Part shown: in pieces, positions 26,393-34,998 of the stretch
How positions within the stretch are numbered: the first letter of the stretch is position 1
Layout: each line of letters starts with the position of its first letter
Origin: Pseudomonadota bacterium
GTDB taxonomy: Bacteria; Pseudomonadota; Gammaproteobacteria; Steroidobacterales; Steroidobacteraceae
Direction: 5' to 3'
DNA: 64,000 nt
Assembly: GCA_021805275.1 (NCBI GenBank)
Contig: JAJZFQ010000233.1
Span: 76,588-140,587 of the forward strand
Translations under genes and position numbers: made by a program
Notes under the pieces: model-generated
What the model saw: only the letters and a program-made list of their open reading frames with translations
What the model was told of the DNA's origin: nothing
Database searches by the model: none

Positions 26393-29300
26393 ATGTCGCA
26401 TCGTAGAGAGAAGCGCGCGCGGAACTCCGTCCGCGCTTTTAATGCAGGAATATTGACAGCGCTGACACTCGAGGCTCTCGTGCTGGCGCCCCGGGCAGCA
26501 CAGGCCGCAGTGCAGATCCAGAAAGCCTCGACGGGCCGGACGACGCCACGCGACTTCACCCGCCAGGCTCTGCTGGCCTCGAATCGGGCACAGCATTCGG
26601 CCGGCCCCGGTATGACAGCGCTGACATCTCGATCGGTGACGACATCCACTACTGGCGTGTCTGCTGCCCGGGCGGCTGCGGGCACCGACGCATCCGGCGC
26701 GACGACGCAGCTGCGGCAGGTCATCGTGACCGGATTCCGTGAATCACTGGAAAATGCGCTCAACAGAGAGCGCGTGGCGGTGCAGCCGATCGAGGCTGTA
26801 ACGGCGGAAGACCTCGGTAAGATGCCCGACCAGAACGTGGCGGAATCGCTGCAGCGGCTGCCCGGCATCCAGATCAATCGCTCCCTCGGCTTCGGCACCC
26901 AGGTGCTGGTCGAGGGTTTGAGCCAGAACGTCATCCAGCTCAACGGCGATAATTTCCTCACCGGCCGCGAGTTCTACACCACCGGCGAGGCCTCGGGTGG
27001 CGGTGCCGGAAGCAATTTCCAGTATGGCTCGCTCGAGAGCGTGCCAAGTGAGGAAATCAGCGGTATCGACGTGGTGCTGAACCCGACGGCCGCGGACATC
27101 TCCGGCGCCATTGGTGGCAACATCAACCTGCGCACCGAGAATCCACTGACCATGCCGCGCGGCTTGACGCTGGCCGGAAATGTCCGCGGTGTGAGCTCGG
27201 AAGGCACAAGTGGCATTACACCCAACGCCTCGCTGGTTGGCGCGTACAAGGTCAACAGCCGCTTTGCGGTTGACGGGAGTATCTCCTACGACAACTACAA
27301 AACGTTCGACAAGGAGTTCGAGGCCTACAACCGCACGCCCTGGGTAATTACGAACTCGGCGCTGGTGCCGCCGGCGAGCGGTGGGACGACCCTGGCCAAC
27401 TACAGCACCTTGCAGCAGAGTTACATCCTTCCGGAGCTTGCGTACACCAGCAACATCTCCGATCAGCGCAAGGACGAGGGCGCGACCCTGGGCATTGCCT
27501 GGCGAATCACCGACGCCGTGACGACGCACCTCAGGTGGTTCTACGCCGGGGAGCAAGATACCCAGATCAATTACTCCAACAAGATCTATTTCAATGGCAC
27601 CGGAAGCACGGCCTTCCCGATTACCGGCATTAACCCGAGCTACCCGTACTCGATTGACGGCAATGGTGTGGTACAGCATGCCACCTTTACCGCCAACGGC
27701 GCCGAGACGGCTACCCTCTATCAGGGCACCAGCGATCACGCCAATAATTTCCAGTGGACCACCAGTTTCGACAACGGTGGACCGCTTACCGGCGACCTGG
27801 GGGTGTATTACTCCAAGATGAGCTCCAACAGTCAGTTCGCCCAGGAGGATACCGAGCACGGACTGTATGAGACATCCGCCGGGATTCCGACCAGCCCGGG
27901 GGCTCCTGGCTGCAACAACGGCGGGGCCATCTGCGGAGCGGATCCGAACGCGAGTCCGGGGTATACGTTCACATACACGAATGGTGGTGATTCCGGGCTG
28001 CCGACGGTCTCGTATCCGACCAACGTGCTGAACAATCCGGCTTGGACGACCTTCAAGTCCGCCTGGGCATGGGCGAACATCGGTTCGGAGGAACTGAAGT
28101 CGGTCAAGCTCAATCTGCACTGGAAACCGGCGCGCCTGCACGCGACGACAATTTCGGCCGGCGCACGCTACGGAACTGACGACTCGAGCGAAATCTTTGG
28201 CCGTTACCTGATCAACGGTGCCGGCTATGGGATTGGGCCAAGCTGCGCGACGTGCGGGACGTGGCTTTACTACCAGGATCCGGGATACGGCACACGAAAT
28301 ATCCCTTACTCCACGGGTCTCAGCGCCCCGGGACTTATGCAGACGGTGAATAATTTCGCCGCCGGTCCGATGACAGTCAAGAATCCGTACACCGGCGGCA
28401 TGACTAACCCCTCGACCTTCCTTGAAACCGTCTGGGGAGGTGCGGGAGTTCCGAACCAAACGGAGCGGTTCTTTGAGGACACGCTGAGCTCCTATAGCGT
28501 TGGCTACAAGCAGATTGCATCATATCTGATGGCAGACGTTGGCTCCCCGGCTGATCATTATCACATCAACTTCGGGGTGCGAGTTGTCAACACGACCACT
28601 ACGATCGACGGAGCCGAGCAAGCGCCGACACCGAGCTACTACGGCACTGCTTCATGGAATGGAGTGAACTCGAATAATATTCCAATTCAGACCCAGCGTA
28701 GCTACACGGACATCCTGCCGAGCTTCAATTACACTTTGGAGCTGACGCATACGCAGCAGGTGCGATTGAGTGCCGCACGCGTCATGGCGCCTGTGAACCT
28801 GGCGCAACTCGGTGTCGGTCAGACATACAACTTCACCCGGTCCGGGTCTGGAAATACGTTCATATTCGCCGGCGGCAGCGGCGGCAATGCAAATCTTGAG
28901 CCGTATCGGGCTGATCAGTTCCTGCTGGGCTACTTCAATTACTTTGCGCCGGGCGCGGTTGCGGAAGCGCAGGGATTCTACAAGCAGGTGGACAGCTTCC
29001 CGTACACCGCGGAGGTTGCGACGACCGTGGGGGGGAACACCGCCAACGTCACGGAGCCGCAGAACGGCAAGGGCGGGGACATCTACGGCATCATCCTGGC
29101 GGCTGAATACCCGTTCAGCGGGGTGCTCGAAGGGTTCGGACTGGATGCGAATTACACGCTCTCGAAGTCCGAGATGGTTCTCAATCAGCCGCTCGCATAC
29201 AGCAACAGCATGCCGTTCCCCGGCGTGTCCGAGAATTCCCTTGCCGCGACGCTGTACTATCAGCGTCACGGGTTCTCCGGACGTCTGTCGTACACCTATC

Positions 29301-29557
29301 GAGACAAGGCTATCAGCGACAACGTGGAGGGCTCGATATTCAGTGTCGGGACGAAGGCGCTCGAGGTATGGACGGCTCCCTTCTCTGAACTCGATGCTCA
29401 GGTGGGATACGACTTCAACAAGCACTTCGGTATCATCCTGTCGGCGACGAACCTGACGGATTCGGCGTCGCATGACTACCTGCAGTGGCCCAACTTGCCG
29501 TTGTCCTACGACAATTGGGGACGCCGATACTTCTTCGGAGTCAAATTCCGCAACTGA
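26393..29557 (+). CDS. TonB-dependent receptor of the sugar locus
   Basis: 1054 residues, in the size class of sugar-oligomer receptors. ATG 26393 has a good ribosome-binding site and gives a signal peptide ending in APRAAQA. After a low-complexity linker (about 40-110) comes the TonB-box region RQVIVTGFRESLENALN. The plug follows at about 135-255 (AEDLGKMPDQNVAESLQRLP; VLVEGLSQNVIQLNGDNF; DISGAIGGNINLRT), and the rest is a 22-strand barrel ending in YFFGVKFRN. The form VTAEDLGKMPDQNVAESLQR is typical of receptors in Xanthomonadales and Caulobacterales carbohydrate loci. It should import oligosaccharides made by secreted glycosidases. Two copies of the LacI operator lie inside its first 234 bp. 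Confidence 0.93.
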   Translation: MSHRREKRARNSVRAFNAGILTALTLEALVLAPRAAQAAVQIQKASTGRTTPRDFTRQALLASNRAQHSAGPGMTALTSRSVTTSTTGVSAARAAAGTDASGATTQLRQVIVTGFRESLENALNRERVAVQPIEAVTAEDLGKMPDQNVAESLQRLPGIQINRSLGFGTQVLVEGLSQNVIQLNGDNFLTGREFYTTGEASGGGAGSNFQYGSLESVPSEEISGIDVVLNPTAADISGAIGGNINLRTENPLTMPRGLTLAGNVRGVSSEGTSGITPNASLVGAYKVNSRFAVDGSISYDNYKTFDKEFEAYNRTPWVITNSALVPPASGGTTLANYSTLQQSYILPELAYTSNISDQRKDEGATLGIAWRITDAVTTHLRWFYAGEQDTQINYSNKIYFNGTGSTAFPITGINPSYPYSIDGNGVVQHATFTANGAETATLYQGTSDHANNFQWTTSFDNGGPLTGDLGVYYSKMSSNSQFAQEDTEHGLYETSAGIPTSPGAPGCNNGGAICGADPNASPGYTFTYTNGGDSGLPTVSYPTNVLNNPAWTTFKSAWAWANIGSEELKSVKLNLHWKPARLHATTISAGARYGTDDSSEIFGRYLINGAGYGIGPSCATCGTWLYYQDPGYGTRNIPYSTGLSAPGLMQTVNNFAAGPMTVKNPYTGGMTNPSTFLETVWGGAGVPNQTERFFEDTLSSYSVGYKQIASYLMADVGSPADHYHINFGVRVVNTTTTIDGAEQAPTPSYYGTASWNGVNSNNIPIQTQRSYTDILPSFNYTLELTHTQQVRLSAARVMAPVNLAQLGVGQTYNFTRSGSGNTFIFAGGSGGNANLEPYRADQFLLGYFNYFAPGAVAEAQGFYKQVDSFPYTAEVATTVGGNTANVTEPQNGKGGDIYGIILAAEYPFSGVLEGFGLDANYTLSKSEMVLNQPLAYSNSMPFPGVSENSLAATLYYQRHGFSGRLSYTYRDKAISDNVEGSIFSVGTKALEVWTAPFSELDAQVGYDFNKHFGIILSATNLTDSASHDYLQWPNLPLSYDNWGRRYFFGVKFRN
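26454..26467. promoter_or_regulatory. LacI-type operator inside the receptor coding sequence (copy 1)
   Basis: TGACAGCGCTGACA, one base from the perfect palindrome and identical on the opposite strand to the site at the lacI promoter (40840-40853). It starts 61 bp downstream of the receptor start codon. A repressor here could block elongation or pair with the copy 159 bp downstream. Confidence 0.6.
26613..26626. promoter_or_regulatory. LacI-type operator inside the receptor coding sequence (copy 2)
   Basis: An exact second copy of TGACAGCGCTGACA, in the coding part for the receptor's linker. The distance to copy 1 is 159 bp, close to a whole number of helical turns, which suits a loop between two operators. 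The linker is poorly conserved in these receptors, so the DNA is free to carry such a site. Confidence 0.6.
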
Positions 29558-29564
29558 GGATAGT

Positions 29565-31130
29565 GTGGTCGACGAACTGCGAATCCGTACGATCGCCATC
29601 GTCGGCGGAGGCACCGCCGGGTGGCTCGCGGCCAGCATGCTGGCCCGAGCCCTTCCGGCGGGCACCCGGATCACGGTCATTGAGTCGCCCGATGTCGGAT
29701 CCATTGGGGTGGGCGAGGCGACCATCCCGCCGTTCGTCGATCTGCTGCGCTTCCTCGGGATCGATGAGAGGGAATTTGTCCGCACCACCGGCGCCAGCTA
29801 CAAGCTCGGGATCCGGTACGCGGATTGGTATCTGCCGGGCCACGACTACTGGCACCCGTTCGGTACGTTTGGCACGGCGATCGGCAGGCGACCCTTCCAT
29901 CACTACTGGTGCTGGGCTGCGGCGGCCGGGCATGCGCCGAGTATTTCCAACTACAATCTTTGCGCTGCGCTGGCAGAGGCGCAGAAGTTCCGCTTTCCGG
30001 ACTCCACCGCTCATGGTGTGGCGGCGGGCTTGCGGCATGCGCTGCATTTCGATGCCGGCACAGTCGGCGGATACCTGCGAGCGTTCGCGGCACAGAGAGG
30101 GGTGGATCGACTCGAGCGTACGGTGGTCACCGCAACTCGACGCAGCGACGGGTTCATCGATGAGCTCGTATTGGACGGCGGTACGCGCCTGGCTGCGGAT
30201 CTGTATATCGACTGTAGTGGGTTTCGAGGCGTGCTGATCGAGCAGGTGCTGAAGATCGGCTATATCGACTGGGCGGAATTCTTACCGTGCGATCGCGCGG
30301 TAGCGGCGCCTACGGCCGTCATGGGGATGCGCCCACCGTATACCCAGGCGAGCGCAAGCAGGGCCGGGTGGCGATGGCGAATCCCGCTGCAGCATCGATT
30401 TGGCAACGGCTATGTGTACTCCAGCGCTTATCTCAGCGATGAGGAGGCGGCGGATGATCTTATGGCGAGCATCGGCACCCCACTCTCAAGTCCGCGTGTG
30501 CTGCGTTTCACTGCGGGGCATCGGCGCAGCTTGTGGAGCCATAATTGCGTTGCGCTCGGCCTCGCTTCCGGGTTCCTCGAGCCGCTTGAGTCGACCAGTA
30601 TTCAGCTCGTGATCAATGGTGTGTTCAATCTGCTCGATCATTTTCCCGATCGGGCGTTCGACCAGAGCAATATCGACGCCTACAACACGGAACTGATCGA
30701 AGAGCTCGAGGGCATACGCGATTTTCTGGTGCTGCATTACTGCGGCAGCCGGCGAGACGATACGCCGTTCTGGCGCGATGTGCGCGCGGCGCGACTGCCG
30801 GACAGCCTTGCGCAGAGGATTGCTCTGTATCGGGGCACCGGGCGGATCCGGCCGCGTCCGGGGGAGCTGTTTACCGACCTGTCGTGGTTCTACATCTTCG
30901 AAGGTCTCGGCATTCGCCCGGCGGCACTCGATCCGTTGATCGATTCGGAGGGATTCGCGCGTGCGCTGCCGGTCATGCAGTCCGTGCGACTGAGCATCGA
31001 GCGGGAAGTGCGCGCAGCGCGCACCCATGACAGCTATTTTACCGACGGTGAGCCGGCGGCCGCCTCCGTGGTGGCGCGTCACGCTGTGATCGAGTCCGCG
31101 CAGCCGCAGGGCCACTCGGGCGGACAGTGA
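29565..31130 (+). CDS. Tryptophan-halogenase-like FAD-dependent protein
   Basis: 521 residues from GTG 29565, seven bases after the receptor stop, with GAGGA at 29556-29560. The FAD site IAIVGGGTAGWLAASMLA is at the N-terminus. The flavin halogenase lysine lies in ASYKLGIRY (Lys80, matching Lys79 of PrnA), and the WxWxIP motif that excludes monooxygenase activity is present as GWRWRIPL. Homologues directly after TonB receptors are frequent in sugar loci of Xanthomonas and Caulobacter relatives, where no halogenated product is known. A true tryptophan substrate is therefore doubtful; the protein may act on another indole or have a sensing role. It is probably in one message with the receptor. 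Confidence 0.88.
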   Translation: MVDELRIRTIAIVGGGTAGWLAASMLARALPAGTRITVIESPDVGSIGVGEATIPPFVDLLRFLGIDEREFVRTTGASYKLGIRYADWYLPGHDYWHPFGTFGTAIGRRPFHHYWCWAAAAGHAPSISNYNLCAALAEAQKFRFPDSTAHGVAAGLRHALHFDAGTVGGYLRAFAAQRGVDRLERTVVTATRRSDGFIDELVLDGGTRLAADLYIDCSGFRGVLIEQVLKIGYIDWAEFLPCDRAVAAPTAVMGMRPPYTQASASRAGWRWRIPLQHRFGNGYVYSSAYLSDEEAADDLMASIGTPLSSPRVLRFTAGHRRSLWSHNCVALGLASGFLEPLESTSIQLVINGVFNLLDHFPDRAFDQSNIDAYNTELIEELEGIRDFLVLHYCGSRRDDTPFWRDVRAARLPDSLAQRIALYRGTGRIRPRPGELFTDLSWFYIFEGLGIRPAALDPLIDSEGFARALPVMQSVRLSIEREVRAARTHDSYFTDGEPAAASVVARHAVIESAQPQGHSGGQ

Positions 31131-31137
31131 GCGGTGA

Positions 31138-32460
31138 TTACGCATTACTTGCGGCTGCGCCGAGGTGAGCCCGTCTGGAGGCGCCGATGCCGAATGCACT
31201 GATGCAGAGGTAGGCCAGCATCGGCACGATGTATGCGGATCGAAGGCTGGTGGCGTCGGCAACGTGGCCGACGATCACCGGCAGCACGGCGCCGCCGACG
31301 ATCGCCACACATAGAAGCCCGGAGGTGGCGGCGCTGGAGGCACTCGAGCGCTCGAGGGTCAGCGTGAAGATCACCGGGAACATGATGGAGTTGAACAGCC
31401 CCACCGAGAGAGCCGCCCATCCGGCGAGCGCTCCGGGAGCATGACTGATCGCGAAACACAGGCAGGCTGCGATCGCCGCGGTCACCGCAAGCAGCACCGC
31501 GGCGCGCAGGCGCGTAAGCAGCCCGCTGCCGATGAACCGCCCGACCATCGCTCCGCCCCAATACAGACTCACCCACTTGCCGGCCTGTTCGAGCGGAATG
31601 CCGAAGACATCAGGCCGGTTCAGAAAGAGGGTCATGGTACTGCCGATCGAGACCTCCGAGCCGACATAGAGAAAAATGGCCACAGCGCCGAGGACTGCCC
31701 ACGGTGAGCGCAATGCTTCGCTCACCGAGTGGTGCGTAGGCGATGCGGCGGCGGTGCGCGCGTTCGGGTGGGAATTCTGCACCGCAAGGCGCTTTCTGAC
31801 CGAGCCGATGAACAGGGCCAGCAGCCCGATGAGCGCGGCAACGCAGAGGAAGGCAAGATCGATATGCCGCAGCGATTCGGCGCGCTGGGCCATTGTGGCT
31901 GCACCTGGGTGCACCGCGAAGATCCCGCCGGCCAGCAGCACCGTGGAGGCGAGGTAGGGGGCGATGGCTGTGCCGAGTGAATTGAACGCTTGGGAGAGCG
32001 TCAGCCGGAAGTGGGAGCGCTCGGGCGGTCCGAGTGCTGCCGCAAGCGGATTCGCTGCGACCTGCAGGATGGTGATGCCGCTCGCGATGATGAACAGTGC
32101 GACCAGCACCTGAACAAACGTTCCGATGTGGGTGGCGACCGGGACCCACAGGCATCCGGCGATCATGATACCGAGCGCCGTCAGAATCGAGCGGGCGTAG
32201 CCGAGGCGCGTCACGAGCGCCGCGGCAGGGAGCGAGACGATTCCGTAGGCCATGAAGAACGCGAACTGCGTCAGCATGACCTCTGCAATTGAGAGCTGGA
32301 ATATCGACTTCAGCGCCGCGATCAGAGGATCGACCGTGACGGTGATGAATCCCCATGCAAAGAAGAGCGTGGTGACGGAGATGAATGCGGCGCGTTGGCC
32401 GTCATTGCTCCGGTTCAGGGTGGCTGCGGCTACGGGCGATGATTGAGGCTTAGCGCTCAT
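31138..32460 (-). CDS. Sugar:proton symporter of the FucP/GluP family (MFS)
   Basis: 440 residues with twelve predicted membrane helices. The N-terminal motif TTLFFAWGFITVTVDPLIA and the segments QFAFFMAYGIVSLPAAALV and ITILQVAANPLAAALGPPER are those of the fucose/glucose/galactose symporter family. It should bring a monosaccharide across the inner membrane with protons. It overlaps the ROK regulator gene by 11 bp and ends convergently with the halogenase-like gene 7 bp away. The gene order kinase, regulator, transporter suggests uptake and phosphorylation of a glucose- or mannose-type sugar released by the locus glycosidases. Confidence 0.9.
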   Translation of the reverse strand: MSAKPQSSPVAAATLNRSNDGQRAAFISVTTLFFAWGFITVTVDPLIAALKSIFQLSIAEVMLTQFAFFMAYGIVSLPAAALVTRLGYARSILTALGIMIAGCLWVPVATHIGTFVQVLVALFIIASGITILQVAANPLAAALGPPERSHFRLTLSQAFNSLGTAIAPYLASTVLLAGGIFAVHPGAATMAQRAESLRHIDLAFLCVAALIGLLALFIGSVRKRLAVQNSHPNARTAAASPTHHSVSEALRSPWAVLGAVAIFLYVGSEVSIGSTMTLFLNRPDVFGIPLEQAGKWVSLYWGGAMVGRFIGSGLLTRLRAAVLLAVTAAIAACLCFAISHAPGALAGWAALSVGLFNSIMFPVIFTLTLERSSASSAATSGLLCVAIVGGAVLPVIVGHVADATSLRSAYIVPMLAYLCISAFGIGASRRAHLGAAASNA

Positions 32461-33679
32461 TGGGGTTCTTCATCAGGGCGAGGCGGGTGGGTAGGAGTCG
32501 GTCGGTGAAGGGCAGGATCGCGGCCCCGACTGCGGGCGCGTCTTCCGAGAGCGCCGCCCGAGCGATCGGTGCCACGGACGGAATGATGGGCTGGTAGGCG
32601 CGTAGGCGCTCGTTCAGGCATTCGGCCAGTCGCTCGACAAGCGGCGCCGGCAAGCGGCCGCCGATCAGGATCGCCTCCGGATTGATCAAGCAGTTGACCG
32701 ACACCAGCGTCGGCTCGAGCGCCTCGACCGATTCGTCAATCCAGCGGTCCACAATTGGCTGATCCACCGCTTCGATCTGTGTCAGCCGACGAGGCGAGGA
32801 TACCCGTAAACCCCGCGCCGCCAGTCGTTCATTGAGTGTCGCGATGGAAACGACACTCTGCAACGTCCGAGGTCCTTCAGCGGCGATGGGCGCCGGCAGA
32901 AGCCCCAGTTCGCCGCTGCGGCCGGTCGCTCCGCGGACGTAGTGGCCGTCCACCACGAGGCCGCCGCCGAGACCCGCTGTGACCAGGATGTAGAAGAAGC
33001 TCTGGTAGCGCTGACCCAGGCCGAAGTGCATCTCGCCGATCGCGGCCGCGGCGGCATCGTTCTCGACAAAAATGGGTACCGGCAGCAGGCTGGAGAGCAG
33101 CCGCTCGAGGGGCACCGAACCCCAAGCGGCGTACTCCGGCGGCTGGTTGGGAAGAGCCCACCGCTGGATGTCGTCGGGGAATGCGACACCGAGTCCTACG
33201 AGCCTTGCCGGGCTGACCCGCGCCCGGTCGAGCAATTGGCTCGCCGCCCGTCGGACGAATGCCTGGACGGCATCTGGAAGCGCGAACGACGCCTCCCGCG
33301 AGAGGCGCGCGCGGACTTTCCCGGCGAAATCAACGAGCACCATGGTGATGTGGTCCCGGTCCACGTTGAGGCCGAGCGAGTAGCAGCTGTCGGGGTTGAT
33401 GGAAAACTTCACGGCCGGCTGGCCGCGGCCGCCGCGGATGGTGCCCGCCTTGAGGATGAGGCGCTGACGCAGCAGGCGATTGGTGATGTTGGCGATTGCC
33501 GCTGCGGTGAGACCGGTCATCAGCACCAGGTCCGTGCGAGTCACCGAACCGCTGACGCGAATGGCGTGCAGCGTGACGCGCTGGTTGTGATCGCCAGCGC
33601 GCTCCAGATTGGTGCCCGAAAGGTTGCGTCCCGCCATCGCCGGCTTTGGAGCCGTTGCGGCGCGATTCCCTCGCGTCAT
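32450..33679 (-). CDS. ROK-family transcriptional regulator (NagC/XylR type)
   Basis: 409 residues from ATG 33679, which overlaps the kinase stop (ATGA). The open frame runs upstream to 33961, but that part lies inside the kinase gene. The N-terminal winged helix is at about 30-80 (HAIRVSGSVTRTDLVLMTGL, TAAAIANITNRLLRQRLI). The ROK domain follows with the ATP-fold and sugar-binding parts (IFVENDAAAAAIGEMHFGLG; YILVTAGLGGGLVVDGHYVR; GRSGELGLLPAP). The usual zinc-binding cysteine cluster is not apparent. It should be a sugar-responsive repressor, probably of its own operon. This is a second regulator in the locus besides the LacI protein. Confidence 0.88.
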   Translation of the reverse strand: MTRGNRAATAPKPAMAGRNLSGTNLERAGDHNQRVTLHAIRVSGSVTRTDLVLMTGLTAAAIANITNRLLRQRLILKAGTIRGGRGQPAVKFSINPDSCYSLGLNVDRDHITMVLVDFAGKVRARLSREASFALPDAVQAFVRRAASQLLDRARVSPARLVGLGVAFPDDIQRWALPNQPPEYAAWGSVPLERLLSSLLPVPIFVENDAAAAAIGEMHFGLGQRYQSFFYILVTAGLGGGLVVDGHYVRGATGRSGELGLLPAPIAAEGPRTLQSVVSIATLNERLAARGLRVSSPRRLTQIEAVDQPIVDRWIDESVEALEPTLVSVNCLINPEAILIGGRLPAPLVERLAECLNERLRAYQPIIPSVAPIARAALSEDAPAVGAAILPFTDRLLPTRLALMKNPNER

Positions 33680-34596
33680 GGCAGCGTGACGCCGACGGTC
33701 GCGGCGTTGGCTGCCAAGGCCAGCGCCCCGAGCGGACCTGCTGCTGCGCCGAGGCCGGGCGAGGCGACGTAGCGTCCCAGATCGCTGAGTTCGCGGCTGC
33801 TGCGGTAGCCTGCGAGGCTCCGCGCGAGCTCCGTGCGGATGTACTCGAATAGGTAGGGTCTCGGACCGATGACGCCGCCGCCTATGAGGATCCGCCTGGG
33901 TGCCGTGGCGAGCACCAGGGTGTGCAGCAGCTGTCCGAGCGCGAAGGCGACCGATGTCCACACGGGGTGCTCGTCTGCCAGGCTCTCGGCCGGCGCGCCC
34001 ACGCGCGCAGCGATGGCCGGGCCCGAGACCAAGCCCTCCAGACAGTCCCCATGAAACGGACAGATGCCCGGCCAGTGATCCCCACGCTGTCGGACCACAC
34101 GAATATGCCCGAGCTCCGGATGTCCGAATCCGCGCGCTGGGCCCCCGGCGACGATCAGTCCCACGCCCACTCCTGTCCCGACGGTGACGTAGGCGAAGTC
34201 ACCGAGTCCTCGTGCGGCGCCCCAACGAGCCTCAGCCAGTGCAGCGCCCTCGACGTCCGTACCGAGACCAACCGGGACTCCAAGACACTCACCGAGCGGG
34301 CCCGCGACATCAGTGTGGCTCCAACCGGGCTTCGACGTCGATATGATGCGGCCATAGGCGCTCGAGTCGCCCCGAACCTCGAGCGGACCGAAGGATCCGA
34401 TGCCGAGGGCGGCTATGGGACCGTGCCGAGCGCGCCAAGCCCTGAGAATTGCCGTCACCTGATCGAGGGTTCGAGAGGCTTCCTCTGTCGGAATCTGTAT
34501 CCGCGCACGTACGTCATCCGGCCTGGTGCCGAGGATGCACACGCACTTGGTCCCCCCAAGTTCTACCCCTGCCAGCAGATTTGCGCTTGCTGTCAC
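33676..34596 (-). CDS. ROK-family sugar kinase (fructokinase-like)
   Basis: 306 residues from GTG 34596. The phosphate-binding loop LAGVELGGTKCVC, the catalytic region (GLGTDVEGAALAEARWGAAR), VTVGTGVGVGLIVAGG and the zinc site (GHPELGHIRV, then CPFHGDCLEGLVSGPAI) are intact. The cysteine-histidine arrangement is that of bacterial fructokinases and mannokinases. It phosphorylates a hexose at the 6-hydroxyl in the cytosol. It is the first gene of a three-gene unit with a ROK regulator and an MFS sugar importer. An AGE epimerase nearby could convert mannose to fructose or act on another epimer before or after this step. Confidence 0.9.
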   Translation of the reverse strand: MTASANLLAGVELGGTKCVCILGTRPDDVRARIQIPTEEASRTLDQVTAILRAWRARHGPIAALGIGSFGPLEVRGDSSAYGRIISTSKPGWSHTDVAGPLGECLGVPVGLGTDVEGAALAEARWGAARGLGDFAYVTVGTGVGVGLIVAGGPARGFGHPELGHIRVVRQRGDHWPGICPFHGDCLEGLVSGPAIAARVGAPAESLADEHPVWTSVAFALGQLLHTLVLATAPRRILIGGGVIGPRPYLFEYIRTELARSLAGYRSSRELSDLGRYVASPGLGAAAGPLGALALAANAATVGVTLP

Positions 34597-34998
34597 GATG
34601 TACGGCTCTTGCGTGCGCCCAGAAATTACTTCTATCGATTGGAGGAATTTTATGATTATGCGAAATATGCCGTCAATTTACCATGCAAGCGTAGGCATTA
34701 ATAAATACAATTGAAAGAACTATTCGTTGACAGAGGAACTGGGCGCTGCGTTAGCATTACTGTGGCGCACGCAGCGACGTGGCAACAGGGGTGATGAGAT
34801 GGGGCGCCAAGACCGGTGCGGCGGACAAGTTGATACCTGCCGCATCGATCTTCCGGCCGGGATCACGAGTTAAATCGGTTGCGGATTTACGGGGCGGCTG
34901 ACGCCAAGGTGTTCAGTGTGCGCCGACTTCCGCACGCACAAGCGCGGCTCGCGTCGGCGCTTGCGCAGCGTGTCGCTGCACGGCTTCGAGGGGGCTCC
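34597..34998. promoter_or_regulatory. AT-rich divergent promoter region between the kinase and GH2 operons
   Basis: A 400-bp region between two divergent units. The part at about 34610-34735 is clearly richer in A and T than its surroundings. A TTGACA lies at 34727-34732, but no good -10 box follows at the right distance. It also contains a tiny open frame with an excellent ribosome-binding site (listed separately). None of the 14-bp LacI palindromes is present, so the ROK regulator may control this region. Confidence 0.5.
34652..34714 (+). CDS. Possible 20-residue leader or small peptide
   Basis: ATG 34652 is preceded by GGAGGA (34641-34646) at an ideal distance, in an AT-rich setting unlike nearby genes. 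The frame encodes only 20 residues (starting MIMRNMPSIY and ending VGINKYN) before TGA. It lies 285 bp upstream of the GH2 gene. It might be a leader peptide that controls the downstream operon, or a very small protein. No family is recognised, and chance cannot be excluded. Confidence 0.35.
   Translation: MIMRNMPSIYHASVGINKYN

Noticed and set aside
26744..28459. A 571-codon open frame on the minus strand opposite the TonB receptor
   Set aside because: It mirrors the codon bias of the receptor gene, has no family motif, and the plus-strand receptor is certain. Similar antisense frames opposite 1439-2869, 2945-4192, 16914-17936 and 28652-29788 were dropped for the same reason.
34727..34732. 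TTGACA as promoter of the GH2 operon
   Set aside because: No acceptable -10 box follows at 16-18 bp. I describe the region but do not call the promoter.
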